A stretch of DNA of 64,000 bases from Sipunculus nudus (lineage: Eukaryota > Annelida > Sipuncula > Golfingiida > Sipunculidae), in assembly GCA_026874595.1 (NCBI GenBank), contig CM049313.1, forward strand, positions 20,783,508-20,847,507, read 5' to 3'. The first letter of the stretch is position 1, and each line of letters begins with the position of its first letter. The notes below the pieces were generated by a model. That model saw only the letters and a program-made list of their open reading frames with translations, had not been told where the DNA came from and did not search any database. Shown here in pieces: positions 1 to 12,330 of the stretch. A program made the translations under genes and the position numbers.

Positions 1-410
1 CGTGATCATCTTTACAAAATAGATCGCATACAAAGGGAACTTCACTACAAATGGTTCTATATAAGTGTCCTGAAAATGTATAACAGTAAAATCTAATCCA
101 GGTAAAAATCAAGGTGAGACACGACAAGTTGTACAAAAAATACATTTTTACATGGAATACCAGTCCCTGGCATCTTAGAAATCTTGCAGTACAACTTATT
201 TTTTTCACCAAGTCATTTGTTTTGTAATGTTGTGAGCGTGTCTCACCGGCTCAATTTGTTTTTGTTATGTTGTGACTGTGGCTCATCAAGTCATTTTATT
301 TTTGTAATGTGTGACTGTTCCTCACCCATTCATTTTGTTTGTTTTTTTGGTAATGTTGTGACTTGATCTCGGCAAGTACATTGAACTGGACTGTTAGTGG
401 TCCAGCCAAA
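1..410 (+). repeat. 3'-flank repeat of the UNC93A array, upstream copy
   Basis: This stretch aligns with 10894-11265, which lies just 3' of UNC93A-like unit 1. Both begin with cgtgatcatctttacaaaat and continue through the shared string ccaggtaaaaatcaaggtga. Because the second copy sits at the 3' end of a type A unit, this one is probably the 3' flank of another unit outside the window. No coding sequence is seen in it; the short reading frame at 184-366 is T-rich and has no supporting feature. Confidence 0.75.
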
Positions 411-510
411 GTTATTTTTTTTTCACTTTTTAAGGGAATTGCTTGTTTATAGAAGGCATTCATGTTAATTCAATCAGCCACAGTGTAAAGAAAAAAAATT
501 ATATATAATT

Positions 511-542
<32 letters not shown>

Positions 543-2074
543 GTCATTTTGATGGACGTTAAATATAAGGTTAATATTATCAGTAAAAATAGCGTTTGGT
601 TTCGAATCAATGTCGGGAGCACACAAGTGTAGCGTTCAAAGTGCTACGCCAGTTAAAAAGCTGCAATGGCTTTTACAGCTACTTTCTTCATGATAAAAAA
701 ACCCCCGTAGCACCCTCCCGTGTCTGACTGAAAGTAATCGTCTTTTTATGCACACCGTTATTACCCCTCCTCCCCTTAAACGCGTTTTGACTTCTTAACA
801 AGGTAAGTTATTTAATTATCCAAGGACTTACATGTACTTTTGGTGAACTAGGTAACAGTAATTATGATAAAACCGCCTTTTCGGGGTCTCATAGGCGTTA
901 TTTAAGGAGAGAGTGTTTAGGGGTGTTTCCTTGTTTATGCGTATATGCATGAAAATCTTTCACATTGTTTTGTAACTGTGGTTTTTTCATTTGTCCGACA
1001 GTGGATATGCGTATATGCGTGAAAATCGCCATAGGGTCTGCGTGAACTCAGGGATTCGGGGTTAAATGACGTTACTTTACCATCTATATGTGGAAGACCT
1101 GTATCGATCTGTACACATATATGAGTCTGCCAGTTCACATTATACGTGTATACGTGCACATGGAAACACATTTTTTTCACGCATATACGGGCATACACAT
1201 ATACGTACAGGAGGCACACCTATATATATGGCATTCTTATTTGGAGGAAAAGTGGCATATGGTCCTCTGAAATAAGGTGAACACAGGTCCCCCTTCTGCA
1301 GGTTACGTACATACCTCACATGAGCAATATTACTGTACACTTTGAAGTTTAGCCTTGCGGACTTTCGTGGGATATTTGATAACATATACGCAATTATTTC
1401 CAATTCGCGAATTGCACGATATAAAAACCCTGCCAAACAAAAAGACCACCACAGTAATAAATTGAGTGTGCAAACATACTCATTAACCCTAAGCATATTG
1501 AATGTACGGGTAACATACCCGAGCTATAGTGAACGTATGAGTAATGTACTCGAGTCGTAGTGAGTGATAATTGTAACGAAATTCTTTATAATACCTGTAT
1601 AACCGCGAAGTTTCATATTGTGCATGATCACATGACTCCATTGCTTCACATACAAACTAGTGTTGCTAGCCCTAAGATCAGAACTACAAAGAACACCATG
1701 TCAAGATATTGTCTCAGTAGTCTCTCATATGTCATTTGAATAACCTGGTGAGAAGGTATGTACGACTCCGTTTCCAAATAGAAATAATGATTATCAGAGA
1801 ACAGTTAACACGGTTTAGCAATAACAAGTGTAAATATGTAAATTATAACTCCTAAACACATAAAATATGACTGTTGAGAAAATAAATAATTTTTGATTAA
1901 GCGAAGGCCAAGTATGAGTATGAGTGTGACTGTTAATCTGACAGAAACCACGACTATAGTGTATATTTTGTTGTTATCGTTCAAGTTAAGTTATATTACG
2001 ATGTACTCATTTAAAGAGTTAAATTATTGGAACGACTTATATAATGCTCATCGATTAACCAGTGTATGGCTTAT

Positions 2075-2123
<49 letters not shown>

Positions 2124-2269
2124 ATATATATCTCCCTCACTGGCATATTTATATAATATTTGTCCACATGAGCTCGTTTTTGTACCGGTTCTATGAACGT
2201 GAGGCCCTACCACTGATGTTATCATGATCCGATCTATCAGTGCGTGGTACGATGACTGATGGTATCATG
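411..2269. other. Gene-free stretch with microsatellites
   Basis: No gene is recognisable. A TC then TA microsatellite lies at about 511-541 and an uninterrupted AT microsatellite at about 2077-2120. The reading frames of 60-120 codons here are low-complexity, rich in Tyr, Ile, His and Cys, overlap on both strands and show no family motif, so they are treated as chance. Confidence 0.6.
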
Positions 2270-2345
2270 GAGAGAAATATTTTAAAAAACTTTATAATAT
2301 ATATATATACACACACACACATTACTCGGTGCACCTTGACACGTA
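2270..2345 (+). repeat. Microsatellite-cored dispersed repeat
   Basis: The order is taaaaaactttataa, then AT and AC dinucleotide runs, then attactcggtgcaccttgac. The left arm recurs at about 16872-16890 and the right arm at about 17874-17897, each again touching an AT run. A microsatellite with conserved arms in several places points to a dispersed element that carries the repeat, not to independent slippage. The family is not identified. Confidence 0.5.
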
Positions 2346-2349
2346 TGTA

Positions 2350-3110
2350 TTCGTCCATGGTTTATTGTTTTGTCCTTTTTGGCCTATTTATTCTCTCCGT
2401 GAACGGGTTAGTAATGTTATGTACAGTTTTAAAATTTTCTTAGATGCTTTGATTAAAACAAGATTGATGGGTTATTCTGTGTAACAAGTGACCGATTTTA
2501 CGCATGTTCGATTGACGAAGATGAAAACGATACACCAACTAAATTTACATTCTACAAATATTTCTTTTTTACTTAAGTATAAGCATATTTATTATATATT
2601 GCGCAAGATATCCAGTAATAAAACCGCTCAAGGCGCATTACATAAAATAGCACAAGATAAAATAATATCCTAGATATGTAAAATCATTAAAAATAGGCAC
2701 ATGAAAACAGATACTTAAATGCAAAAGGTTTAAATAGTAGTAATTATGAAACGAAACTTCAACAAAGGACGAGAGTAGGGGATGGCTGCAAGTATGATAT
2801 TTTGTTAAGAATACTTCACACTGTTAACCTACATAGACCTTTGTGGGTTTAAAGATCGTTCACTGCAATATCTCAGGGTTTCGTGCAGTGCTCTAGCGTG
2901 TGTCCTTTTTTTTAGTTATTTGAACTTTCCTTTGGCTGAAGTATATTTGTACACTTTTGTTACTTTTTTCCTTCTCTTCAGCCAAATGACATTCACATAA
3001 ACGAAGAACGTCACAACACTCGATGATTTCATTATATCTATAGTATCTTTAGCGTGTATTAATAATACTGCTCTATAAATGGGCGAACCAGCTTAAAATT
3101 CTCTCTTGAG
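2350..3110 (+). repeat. Upstream flank repeat, paired with 18838-19345
   Basis: The stretch aligns patchily with about 18838-19345. Shared parts include the segment around ctctccgtgaa, the run cttagatgc followed by a tt-rich link, gtgtaacaagtgac-like sequence, and near the end ataaatgggc with aaccagctta. It is part of the ancestral duplication that placed type A units at 6.5 and 27.1 kb. No coding content is seen. Confidence 0.6.
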
Positions 3111-3904
3111 GACGCATTTGTGATTATTCCTTCATGAAATTCCTAAATCCGGATTTTGTGTCTTATTGACAGGAAATTATAAACGAGTCTTCATTTGCCA
3201 ACTTCCGAAATGCCCTGGAAATTTCGTGAAAATTCCATTTATGCTAGCTTGAGTTATGTTGATTAAAACCCACACACTAATGGGGATGAACGCACACCTG
3301 TTACAATTACTCCTTAACATTCCAATCCTCTTCAAGGTCAGCCTGTTTAAACGAAACGAAATGCTGGTTCTCTGTCCTTTCAGTAAACATTTAAGTTCCC
3401 ATTAAATTATTTAAGCTTTAAAGTTACGTGGGACGATATTCTTTTCTGTTTTAACTAAGACTGTTGATGTCTTTGATAAAATGGTCTTACTTTCAGAACA
3501 TATGTAATTTCTGACTGAACTGTGGGTAAATCCTGCCGCACAACTTCGTATTACGCTCCCGTGACGGATGCATGGGCTTGTTTTCTACTGTTAGTAAACG
3601 CGGCAGATATGCTAACACACACACACACACACACACAAGCAATCCTGGTGACCCTAGTGGCTGACTCCTAATGTGCAGACGTTGAAAGGTCACTAGTTGT
3701 TATTAGTGAGAGCATGTGAAGCAATGCCATCTTTCATCATTTCTAAAACTCGTCTGATTTGCCATCAAATATCCTTGCTTACGGTCGGCGGCAAGTTTTG
3801 GAGGGCCCACCACAGGTATTTTTTAACACATAGTTATAAACGAAGGACAGCTGGTGTACCAAAAGATCGTTGCATTTAGCAGATATTTCAATGAAAGGTT
3901 CAAA

Positions 3905-4140
3905 AGATAATCAGTGACGGGTCCAGGATTAAGGAAAAAACCGGGGGATCCAACACAGGACGAGAAAAAGATAAAGCCAAGAAAAGGTCCAAGGTGAAGT
4001 AAAAAAAAAAAAAAAAAGGGGGGGGGGGGGGGAGAGGCCGCAAAATTAAGTATGACACTCTTAAAAACAGCTGCAACAGCTGAGAAAGGATGGGTCCTAA
4101 TCTCTGGAACCCCCCCCCCCCCCGAATCAATCCGCTCCTA
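3905..4140. repeat. Homopolymer-rich dispersed repeat
   Basis: A segment beginning near gggtccaggatt holds about 18 A followed by about 16 G, and later a run of about 14 C. A related GGGTCC/GGATCC-rich segment lies at about 14816-14955. These look like copies of one dispersed repeat. The homopolymers are also places where assembly errors are likely. Confidence 0.4.
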
Positions 4141-4588
4141 ATTATTTAATTTGAAACAAATCAAATGTGGGAATAGGTTCCATTAAATTTTAGTCCGTAT
4201 CAAAAAAAGATGAGACATATATCTTGATCCTTGTATTAAAGTGTCATTTTAACACTTTGTTAACTTTGGTTAGGTGAAAGGATTTCTTTCAGTTAGAATT
4301 TATATAATGTATCATATATATTATCATATATAACCTGCTTCAGACATGCAATATTTGCAGATTGTACAGAGCTGGTTTAAGATCCCCTTTTTGTCCTTAT
4401 GAGCAGGTGGAAGTGTCGAATACATGTTAGATTTAAAGGACGGCATGTACACAAGAAAAGTGTAGTGGTACACCTATAGATATGTCTTCGTCAGTTTGTT
4501 TGTCGAAATAAAACATGATCAACTGATCGTGCGTTATCGGGATATACCAGTTTCTGTGCATGTGCCATCATAACTGTATTCACTGGCA

Positions 4589-4611
4589 TTCGGGGATAAA
4601 GTATCCCCGAA
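4589..4611. promoter_or_regulatory. Perfect 10-bp inverted repeat upstream of the candidate first exon
   Basis: TTCGGGGATA at 4589-4598 and TATCCCCGAA at 4602-4611 form a perfect inverted repeat around a 3-bp spacer. Degenerate versions sit at the same place in the other flank copies, near 23640 and 25247. It could be a dimeric transcription-factor site or a small hairpin. Position and symmetry are seen; function is not shown. Confidence 0.35.
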
Positions 4612-4661
4612 CCTGACTGCCAGAATTAAAAAGTTGGACAAGTTAGAACACACGGAACCTT

Positions 4662-4801
4662 TGTATGAATGAGCTACACGTCAGTGGGTACTGCCTTCTC
4701 GCAGCCAAATGCAGCGACGTTGGTTCCTTGTGTGGCAGTACAACGCCTGTGCACACCAACATTAGCGGGGATCCTGAAATGGGACTTACATAACGTGGCA
4801 G
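4662..4801 (+). other. Candidate untranslated first exon of UNC93A-like unit 1
   Basis: A block of about 140 bp ends in CAG followed by GTATGT, a good splice donor. The same block ends in CAG/GTATGT at 23896 and 25438, and at 40442 the donor is changed to CAG/CTATGT. The matching acceptor would lie just 5' of the coding exon (at 27082 in unit 2). The call rests on the donor and on placement. Conservation among duplicates is weak evidence, since everything in them is conserved. Confidence 0.35.
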
Positions 4802-6456
4802 GTATGTAGTTACACTAACACACTCTCACACACGCACTTCGCAAGATGACAGCATTTCGTATACTTTTATTCGTAACATGTCTTCGATATATATCCATGT
4901 CTACAGTGTCAGGAAAGCCCATGGCTAACTTGTGTTAAGTAAAAATAATACCGCATGCTTGACACAAGTTTATATTGTATTTACATTCATGTGTGCTAGT
5001 CCATTTATAAAAAATTAAATACTACTGACTATAGCGCACAGTTCCACGAACTTAAAAAACTCCGATCGGCACAAAAATTAATAAATCTCTTACTTGGCCT
5101 ATGTTCCGCCGCAAAATCTCAGAATTAGTTTCTGTCCTTTTTACGTAATTCTGCTGAAAAAACAATCACATAAACAAATACGGGTGGAAACAAAACCTCC
5201 TTACAGTAAGTAATTATAGGAAGCACTCTATATCAACAAGTATGACAGAATTCAAAGTACCAATATAAAAAAAAATGAAGGAAATCTGAGACGGTAGAGA
5301 TGTGGCATTCAATCCTTGTGTTGGCGCAACTGAACCTTGGGATAATTAGAGCCTAGCTGCTTGCAAGCTATTACGCGTACATGTCAGTAATGATCTGTAT
5401 GCTTTATTTACGATTGCGAGGTCGTTACCAGATGTTCAGGTAGTTAACTGTTTTTATTACACTATAGAAAGCAAAGTGGTGCATTATTATAATCATTACT
5501 TGTTTTGTTTAAGCAAGGCTACATTTATTGGAGCTTGTAGATAACAAATCCATCACAATTTGTTCATGGTGTTATTTCATTCCTGCTTATATTTAAGCAA
5601 GCTTTTCAGTGAAAAAAACTTCGCATATAAGAGAAGTTAACTTGTCTCGAGCATGTACTGTCAAACTTCCCTCCGAAGAAAGGGGAGGGTTGTATTTTGA
5701 TGAGTTTGTTTCTCGTAAATTTTTATTTCAATACCAAGAACGTTCTGCGGGTGGACCTATCCACATGTTACTTTTCAGTTAATATCAAAAATTTGAAGCC
5801 GGCCTCACGTTAAAATACCCCCGACCGGACCCACCACCCCCACCCCTGTAAAGTCTGACGACGTTTTAAAACTTATTCAAGAGAAAAGCAGAAGAAAAAA
5901 TATCTTCATATTTTATGTGATGAGTGCCTCAAAATGTACTCTTTACACTCCATATTTTAAAAATTACAGTATTGGAGGGGGACACCTTATCGTTTGTATC
6001 AATATTTAACTCTAAGGAAAACATGATGATATGGGTGAAATTAGAAGGATTAATTACTATATCCCCCCTTCTCTCTTTCTCTCTCTCTTTCTCTCCCTAT
6101 ATATATATATATGTATATATATTTACGATACAAAATCTTAGGAACTAATTTTACAAAACCCATAAGCCACCAACCTGATTTTAGCCCCCTCCCCCTAGCT
6201 GTCCTAGAATTTCTGGATCGCCCACTGATTAGTCCTAGGTTAGCAGCTGTCTGTTATGTTTTCTTATTATATAATTTATTTATGTTTATCATGTATTACC
6301 TGGTATGAATGCTATTTTATGCAGTGCAATTACAGATTAATAAGAATAATGGTACAGTAAATGATGTAACATATGCATGTCCAAAAAACACATTGATCTC
6401 TTTTCTTGTTTTTATTTGAAAAAAATTGAACGTTAGATTCAACAGTGATGACGAAA

Positions 6457-7669
6457 ATGTCGCAAGACAATACACTAATGACAGATGGAATCTCTGATAG
6501 TGTCGGTACATTCGGGCAGGGAGAGCCATTACTAAACGGTTCCGCTACTTCACAGAAGGGGGAGCCGTTACCTTATAGTGCTGAATCTCCCCGACAGGGG
6601 GGGGGGTCGATTCTCACAGTCAGCATCCAAGACCCGCAGGAAATCAATTATAATCCAACCAGACAATTATGGCTGCTTTCTATGTCTTTTTTCTTCATAT
6701 TTACTGCCTATAACACCTTGGAGAATTTTCAGAGTACCATGAACGCCGCAGGCAACACGGGAATGTTTGCTCTCGGTACCCTTTACGGCAGTAACATATT
6801 ATCGGCGCTTGTGGCGTCAATTGTTCTTCGTAAACTAACCGTGAAATACACATTAATTCTTTCATGGTTTGTACATTTACTTTTCTTATCAGGGAACGTA
6901 TACCGAGTGTGGTGGGTCGTGCTGCCACTGTCGTGTATTCTAGGTTTGGCGACGGGGCTCCTTTTGACTGCGCAAGGATATTTTGCCACAAGTTTTGCCT
7001 TTGAGCATGCGCGCCAGAACAAAGAAAATACTCCCGCAACTTAAGCCAGATCTAATGGTATATTTACCATGTGCCTTTCCTTGACAAGCATATTCGGTAA
7101 TTTATTTCCCTCGTTACTGTTGCGTAGCTATAGTGACAATATAAATGTATCTGCACACCAAAATATGACTAATCAACAAAATATTTCAATTTATAAGTAT
7201 ATGATTAATTCTAATGGGACTGTTGAGGACCTGGATCCATACGTAAGCCAAGGATATTTGACCCATACTGTTTATCATTTGCAAAATAGCACTCTCCCAA
7301 TTGTTAAAAACTATAACAAACATCACAAAAATAAATAATAAAACAAATATCGGTGCCAAAGAATACACTGAGGTATGCGGGCCAAACTTCTGTCCGACAA
7401 CACAACTTCCGGCACACGTCAAACAAAGGAGTGAACACCTGGATCCCACATTATGATACATCTTAATTTCTGGTTTAACTTTGTGTCAGATCACCGCCAT
7501 CATCCTGGCGTTCTTTCTTGTCAATCTCTCGCGTCAGAAACCACAGAAAAATGGGGGCCGGTGGCTGGGGTCTCTCATCATGTTGAAGGACATCCGGTAC
7601 CGGCTGTTGGTACCCGGGTTTGCTCTGATTTCAATCAATCGATCTCTCCTGGTGGGTCAGTATAACAAG
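6457..7669 (+). pseudogene. UNC93A-like: Unit 1, exon 1 remnant
   Basis: It encodes an N-terminal tail with GEPLL and GEPLPY motifs, then YNTLENFQST at the place of the family's first-membrane-segment signature, then further membrane segments. After the first stop the homology continues through the CGPNFCPTTQ motif to YNK at 7661-7669, where AAG/GTCAGT is the donor. Three separate open pieces in the region all belong to this one decayed exon. Confidence 0.85.
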
Positions 7670-8339
7670 GTCAGTGTCTAACGTTTTCTTATTGCGGGTT
7701 GACTGAAAAAGGGTCGCATCTTGATAACCCGACTCTTATTTCTCTTAATAAACGTACGTCAGAAATTGTAATAAGATACAAAGAAATTCTCTATTTATTC
7801 AGTTTCTCTCGGCTATACTAGCATACCCGAGCCAATATCTCATGATACTCTCTGACGCAATATTTCCGCAATGTTGGCTCTTTTTCCAATTATCCAGGTA
7901 AATAATTTATTTGTAAGAGGATAATTCACTAATATTAAAGTATCACATTTGCTCATCCAATCGGCACCAGCCAATGTAGCACATTGTCCGAAACAACTTG
8001 TACACAATTTAGTGAGTATTAATTAGGCGTTTCAGATTGAATTGTAACATGTAATTTTAAATGTTTTCATTTGTAATGCATTTGTGAACATTTTGGAGTA
8101 TGAGATTATTTGCACAGTTATGCAAGTTGTTTTGCTGAATATTTTATGCATTGTAATATATAACTGAATTCATGATTGATGTTTAGTCGTAGAGTTTCAT
8201 ATTTTCTCAGACAATTTTGAATCTTTTCTCCCAAATTATGCACACTTTTTTCCCATTTAAAAAAAATCTTAGATATTGGTTTAGATAATATTAAAATATA
8301 TGTAAGAATGTGTGAACTTAATATCCTATATGCCGTCAG

Positions 8340-8436
8340 GGTTTCGTTTCCTGCACAGCTGGGATGAACATGGTGGGGTTTATGATGCTGTCATACGGAG
8401 TCTGTATGATGTTCAGCGGGATTATCAGTGGGCATC
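8340..8436 (+). pseudogene. UNC93A-like: Unit 1, exon 2 remnant (3' truncated)
   Basis: After a cag acceptor at 8339 the sequence reads GFVSCTAGMNMVGFMMLSYG and on to IISGH, matching unit 2 exon 2. Homology stops near 8436, about 170 bp short of the expected exon end, and an in-frame TAG follows at 8448-8450. Confidence 0.8.
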
Positions 8437-10123
8437 ACCTAAACACTTAGGTCACATTTTTTTATGTTTATAAACATAGACGCATATACGTTTTTACTAA
8501 CAACTTGTATCGATAAATATGCTTATACATCCGTCACAGAGATTTGGTACTGTTCCTAGCCAAGTTGTTTGATTTCTCAGTTAGTTGTATAATCACTCAA
8601 AAAACACAACCGTGATTTTTAGCTGGAAGCAGCTGCTATGTGTTAAACAACACACAGAGCTGAGAACGATCGTGGCTCTGTCATTCTTCATAACCACGGG
8701 GTGGGGGGAGGGGTTTCTAAAGTTGTCTAGATGTATTATATAATGCGTGTTCTTAATTTCGCGCAAATCTAGCTCCCGCTTAAAGCACGAAAATTAAAAC
8801 CCCGCTGAGAAACCATTTCCAAAGTACGTGGCTATAAAGACGCAGTAATTATTTAACTTAATCAATTTACTAACTTTTGTATTATGTCGAATGGGGTCTT
8901 GTTAAAAGTCTTTGCAGTAAAATGTGGCCAAAAATGAAATTAATTTAATTTGTCTTTACATTTAATTGTTTATTGAAAAGTTTGATTGTTAATGGCTTTG
9001 TAAATCTTAAGTAACGGAGATGCAGATTTTTAACATGTTATATATATTTTAAAAAGATGCGACTCAATAAAAAACAACATTATTGTGAATGAGATCGTTA
9101 TAAATGTTTGCGAAGATGACACAATCGATTTGTTGATAGATAAGTAGACTTTAATGACAGGCACAATGTGACTCTTGCCACGCGGGAGTCATGTGCCTTA
9201 TCTTAATTGTTTCCTCTCGGTATCAACCTGTTGACTATTGATCTATACTATTAGTGTCATGCAGTGATACAATCGCAGACAAAATCAATATTAACACATT
9301 TGTACACGAATATGTCTATGGTATATGTCTTAGATGAAATGAACTTTTTTATCAACTGATCATAATTTTTTTTATTTATAGACACCTGCATTGATTTGAT
9401 GTCATCTGTCTCGAAAATGGAGTTACTGGTCATGTTTACATATAACAAATGATTGTGTTATCTTTTCTATCGTATCAGTATCACTAATATGATTTATTAT
9501 TGATTATTTTTATCTATCATACACATGTGAGGATTCGTTACATATCATTATATATCCTAAAGCACATACACACACTGCTTTGATCCAACACGGGCCATTG
9601 TTTATGGTTACCTTAGGTCTAGCTACAGCATGTATCGCTTGACCATGGTCGGCATGGATAGCACTACAGGGTGCTCCATTGAGAAGGCCGTTGAATAGAT
9701 CTGTCAAAAGAAGTTTGGTCACATATTTCTTGTGTAGCATAAAGAGACCAAATAAACCCTACATATTATAATAAATACAGATGATAAGACTCTACTTAGA
9801 CCAAAATTACCGCTGAATAAATAGTATGTCTGAAAGTATGAACACCTAATGTGAAGAAAAACGAGCTAATACTTATTCTCAAACTGCTCAACTCGGCTCT
9901 TTGTACCTTCCGCATTTTAACAGCAATCATTGATACATATATGGTGAAACCACTTTCATAGACGCACATTAGAGCGATGAATGGATTAACCTTGATACAT
10001 AGTAAGTTTATTTTTTTTTATAAACGATTACCATTACATGTCAATGCTCCTTGCCGATCCTTTGAATAAACTCTCAATGTAGTTTTCTGTTGCGCTATCT
10101 ATGCTAGCCATGGTAAGGCGGTA

Positions 10124-10288
10124 AGTATAAGAGCGCTACACCTATCTGTGTATTTCTCCCTGTCTACAGATATGTGCTACAGAGTCCTCATCTACATTAC
10201 CTCTGGAGCGGTTGCCTTGTTTATCTTGTGCTATGGGTATCTGCAGCTCTGTCTTTCAAACGGCAAAAAAATCAAGCCTGCAAACTGA
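10124..10288 (+). pseudogene. UNC93A-like: Unit 1, exon 3 remnant (5' truncated)
   Basis: The frame SIRALHLSVYFSLSTDMCYR continues to QLCLSNGKK and a TGA at 10286-10288, matching the 3' part of unit 2 exon 3. About 100 bp holding the acceptor and the ALLGELF segment are deleted. Sequence left of 10124 already matches the intron before exon 3 of unit 2. Confidence 0.8.
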
Positions 10289-10565
10289 AGAGACAAAAGA
10301 GAGCTCTAGTCTGAGGGATAATGTTGTTGGTTTTAAACTAAGTCTATTTCATGATGTAACACGCCTCTCAAACTTCAGCTGTTGAGATCAGTTATATCAT
10401 TTATATAATAAAAAAAAATAATAAATAATCTAATATACATATATGTGTGTGTGTGTATTGAAAGTTATGATGCCAAAAAGCTAGAGCAACTCTGTAATGT
10501 TAACATGGAGAGGGGCGATAGGAGTTTGCTGCTAAGAAACGTCTTACAGAAGATAAGTACACGAT

Positions 10566-10886
10566 CAGTTTCAATGGTGTCCCACTTACGAAATCACTTG
10601 GGGCGGGTTCTGTTCCTGAAAGCAGATGGATTCATCTCCTATTTTTATTCTATGCAAATGAAATGAAACAAGCTTGTTCATACTTGGTTCAGTGGTTCGA
10701 CTTATAGAACAAAAAGGTCAGTTTCAATGGAATCAGTTTCAATGGTGTTCTACTTACGAAATTACTAGGGGCGGGTCCTGTCACTGAAAGCAGATGGATT
10801 CATCTCCTATTTTTATTCTATGCAAATAAAATGAAACAAGCTTGTTCATACTTGGTTCAGTGGTTCGACTTATTGAACAAAAAGGT
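10566..10886 (+). repeat. Tandem pair of ~155-bp repeats
   Basis: Two near-identical copies, about 10566-10712 and 10729-10886, share agcagatggattcatctcct and the segment after it through cttggttcagtggttcgact. They lie in the 3' flank of unit 1, just before the 10894-11265 repeat. Noncoding. Confidence 0.8.
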
Positions 10887-10893
10887 CGATAAA

Positions 10894-11265
10894 ACGTGAT
10901 CATCTTTACAAAATATACCGAATACAAAGGGAACTACACAACAAATGGTTCTATATCAGTGTCCTAAAATGTATAACCGTAAGATCTAATCCAGGTAAAA
11001 ATCAAGGTGAGACAAGACAAAAGCAGTTGTTCAAATGATACATTTTTACATAGAATAACAGTTCTTGTCACCTTAGAAATCTTGTAGTACAATTTTTTTT
11101 ATCACCAAGTCATTTTTTTGGTTAATGATTTGACTGTGGCTCACTCGGTCATTTTGATTTTTGTAATGTTGGGAGTGTGGCTCATCAAGTCATTTTGTTT
11201 CTTTAATGTTGTGAATTATTCTCGGCAAGCTCATTGAACTGGACTATTATTTCTTTTAGTGTACC
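10894..11265 (+). repeat. 3'-flank repeat of unit 1, partner of 1-410
   Basis: It aligns with the first 410 bases of the window from cgtgatcatctttacaaaat onward, with scattered substitutions and small indels. It marks the 3' end of a duplicated unit. Confidence 0.75.
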
Positions 11266-11599
11266 AGCCTGGGCCCTGTGACAAATCTAAACGCAGGACT
11301 TGCACGAGCCTTGAATTGTTTAATGGTTTACAAACACGCATTTCAACATTTCATGTTCATTGATTCTGAACATTACAATTGTACTCCATATTGAGCAGTG
11401 ACAAACTCAAAAGAGTATCTGCTGGAAATATAAAGCAAATAATTTGAACACAATTAAATATGTAATATTATACTAGGGGAGGGTCGATTTTTCTTCTGAA
11501 ATTATGCGTTTTGTAAGGTGTGTTGTTAACCAAATAGATGATTTTTTTCATAAGGATTTATTTACATAATGTTCATATAATTAAAAAAGTATATATTAA

Positions 11600-12330
11600 A
11601 CAACTGTAATCCATACGTTCTCTTAGTTGTTGAATCCTTTCCCATGCTGTGAATTCCGATTGTGCTATGATATTCACAATTATCCGTCTGTAAAAAAATA
11701 AAATATTGGCAAATCTGTTATTCTTTTCCTTTTTATATACATCGGTATAAAAATAATATTTTGTGACCAAACTGTGGTCAAAATTACCCTCCTTATCTGA
11801 TATATATATATAAATTCGGATCTATGACATTCGCTTCGCTGTCCACTGCGGTCCTTGTTAACATGCAGCTGATCGTTATTTTTGTATTTGTGAAGGTAAT
11901 ATTAGCCATAACATTCCACTCAGAAGGCACTGATAATTGGGCAGTTAAGCCTACTTTATTCGTGATACAAGTAATATCGAGGAGTGCATCACGGTGGTCT
12001 CCCATCATGTTGCATTCATATTGACGTAAATAGCCCATAATCTTAACATTAGGCTACAAATGTGAATTAAAATAAGAGATTACAAGTGAATTCACAAACT
12101 AAGGTAAACCATTCTGAGGTAACGAGTAATTTGCTGTATTGCGTACAAGGTAGCTGCTTCCAGTAACCCGTGCGAGCCATATTGCGAGTAATATCTTCTT
12201 AATATCCAAGTGTGTTGTAGACACCGGGACCTCCGAACCTCCCTGTATTATACATTTATTTACTAAATAAAATGTATTAAAGGTGTTTGTGGTAGAGGAA
12301 ACCGCCTCCATTTTCGTAATTGTATCCTTA
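11600..12330 (-). other. Weak minus-strand exon candidates, unknown product
   Basis: Three minus-strand pieces look more exon-like than their surroundings. Near 12262-12105 a cag acceptor is followed by a frame containing YLVRNTANYSLPQNG. At about 12050-11825 a tttgtag acceptor is followed by a frame with YECNMMGD, ITC, TAQLSVPSEWNVMANITF and ISCML, which reads like a small Cys-paired extracellular domain with an Asn-Ile-Thr glycosylation site. At 11692 a T-rich tract with TACAG precedes a short frame TDNCEYHSTIG that reaches a stop near 11567. Family, start and connection of the pieces are unknown. It could be one small secreted-protein gene or chance. Confidence 0.25.

Larger units (their letters stand above)
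4265..5900 (+). repeat. Type A 5'-flank repeat, unit 1 copy
   Basis: About 1.5 kb here is shared with 23405-24780 and 24945-26480 (both 5' of unit 2) and 39950-41340 (5' of unit 4). Common landmarks in order are a cagagctgg segment, the cattcgggga palindrome region, tgaaatggga ending at a cag/gtatgt donor-like site, gttcaggtagtt, and attttgatgagttt. The repeat holds the candidate untranslated first exon described separately. It has no open reading frame of note. Confidence 0.75.
6457..10288 (+). pseudogene. UNC93A-like: UNC93A-like unit 1 (type A), broken copy
   Basis: This unit keeps the same three-exon order as intact unit 2. Remnants are exon 1 at 6457-7669, exon 2 at 8340-8436 and exon 3 at 10124-10288. 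The start MSQDN (ATG at 6457, with another in-frame ATG at 6448) matches unit 2. Lesions: TAA at 7042-7044 where unit 2 has Leu, an extra A in the A run near 7305 that leads to TAA at 7336-7338, TGA at 7454-7456 where unit 2 has Arg, exon 2 cut short after Ser-Gly-His, and loss of the start of exon 3 with its acceptor. The intervals 7670-8339 and 8437-10123 are introns or intron remnants with no other gene. It is a clear pseudogene of an UNC-93 family membrane protein. Confidence 0.88.

Noticed and set aside
2080-2156. Coding sequence over the AT microsatellite
   Set aside because: The Tyr-Ile alternation is a translation of the dinucleotide run. The same applies to frames at 16820-17005, 17655-17981 and 15367-15600.
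7069-7665. Two or three separate short genes inside unit 1
   Set aside because: They are consecutive open pieces of one decayed exon. Alignment to unit 2 runs through all of them and explains each stop as a substitution or a one-base insertion.
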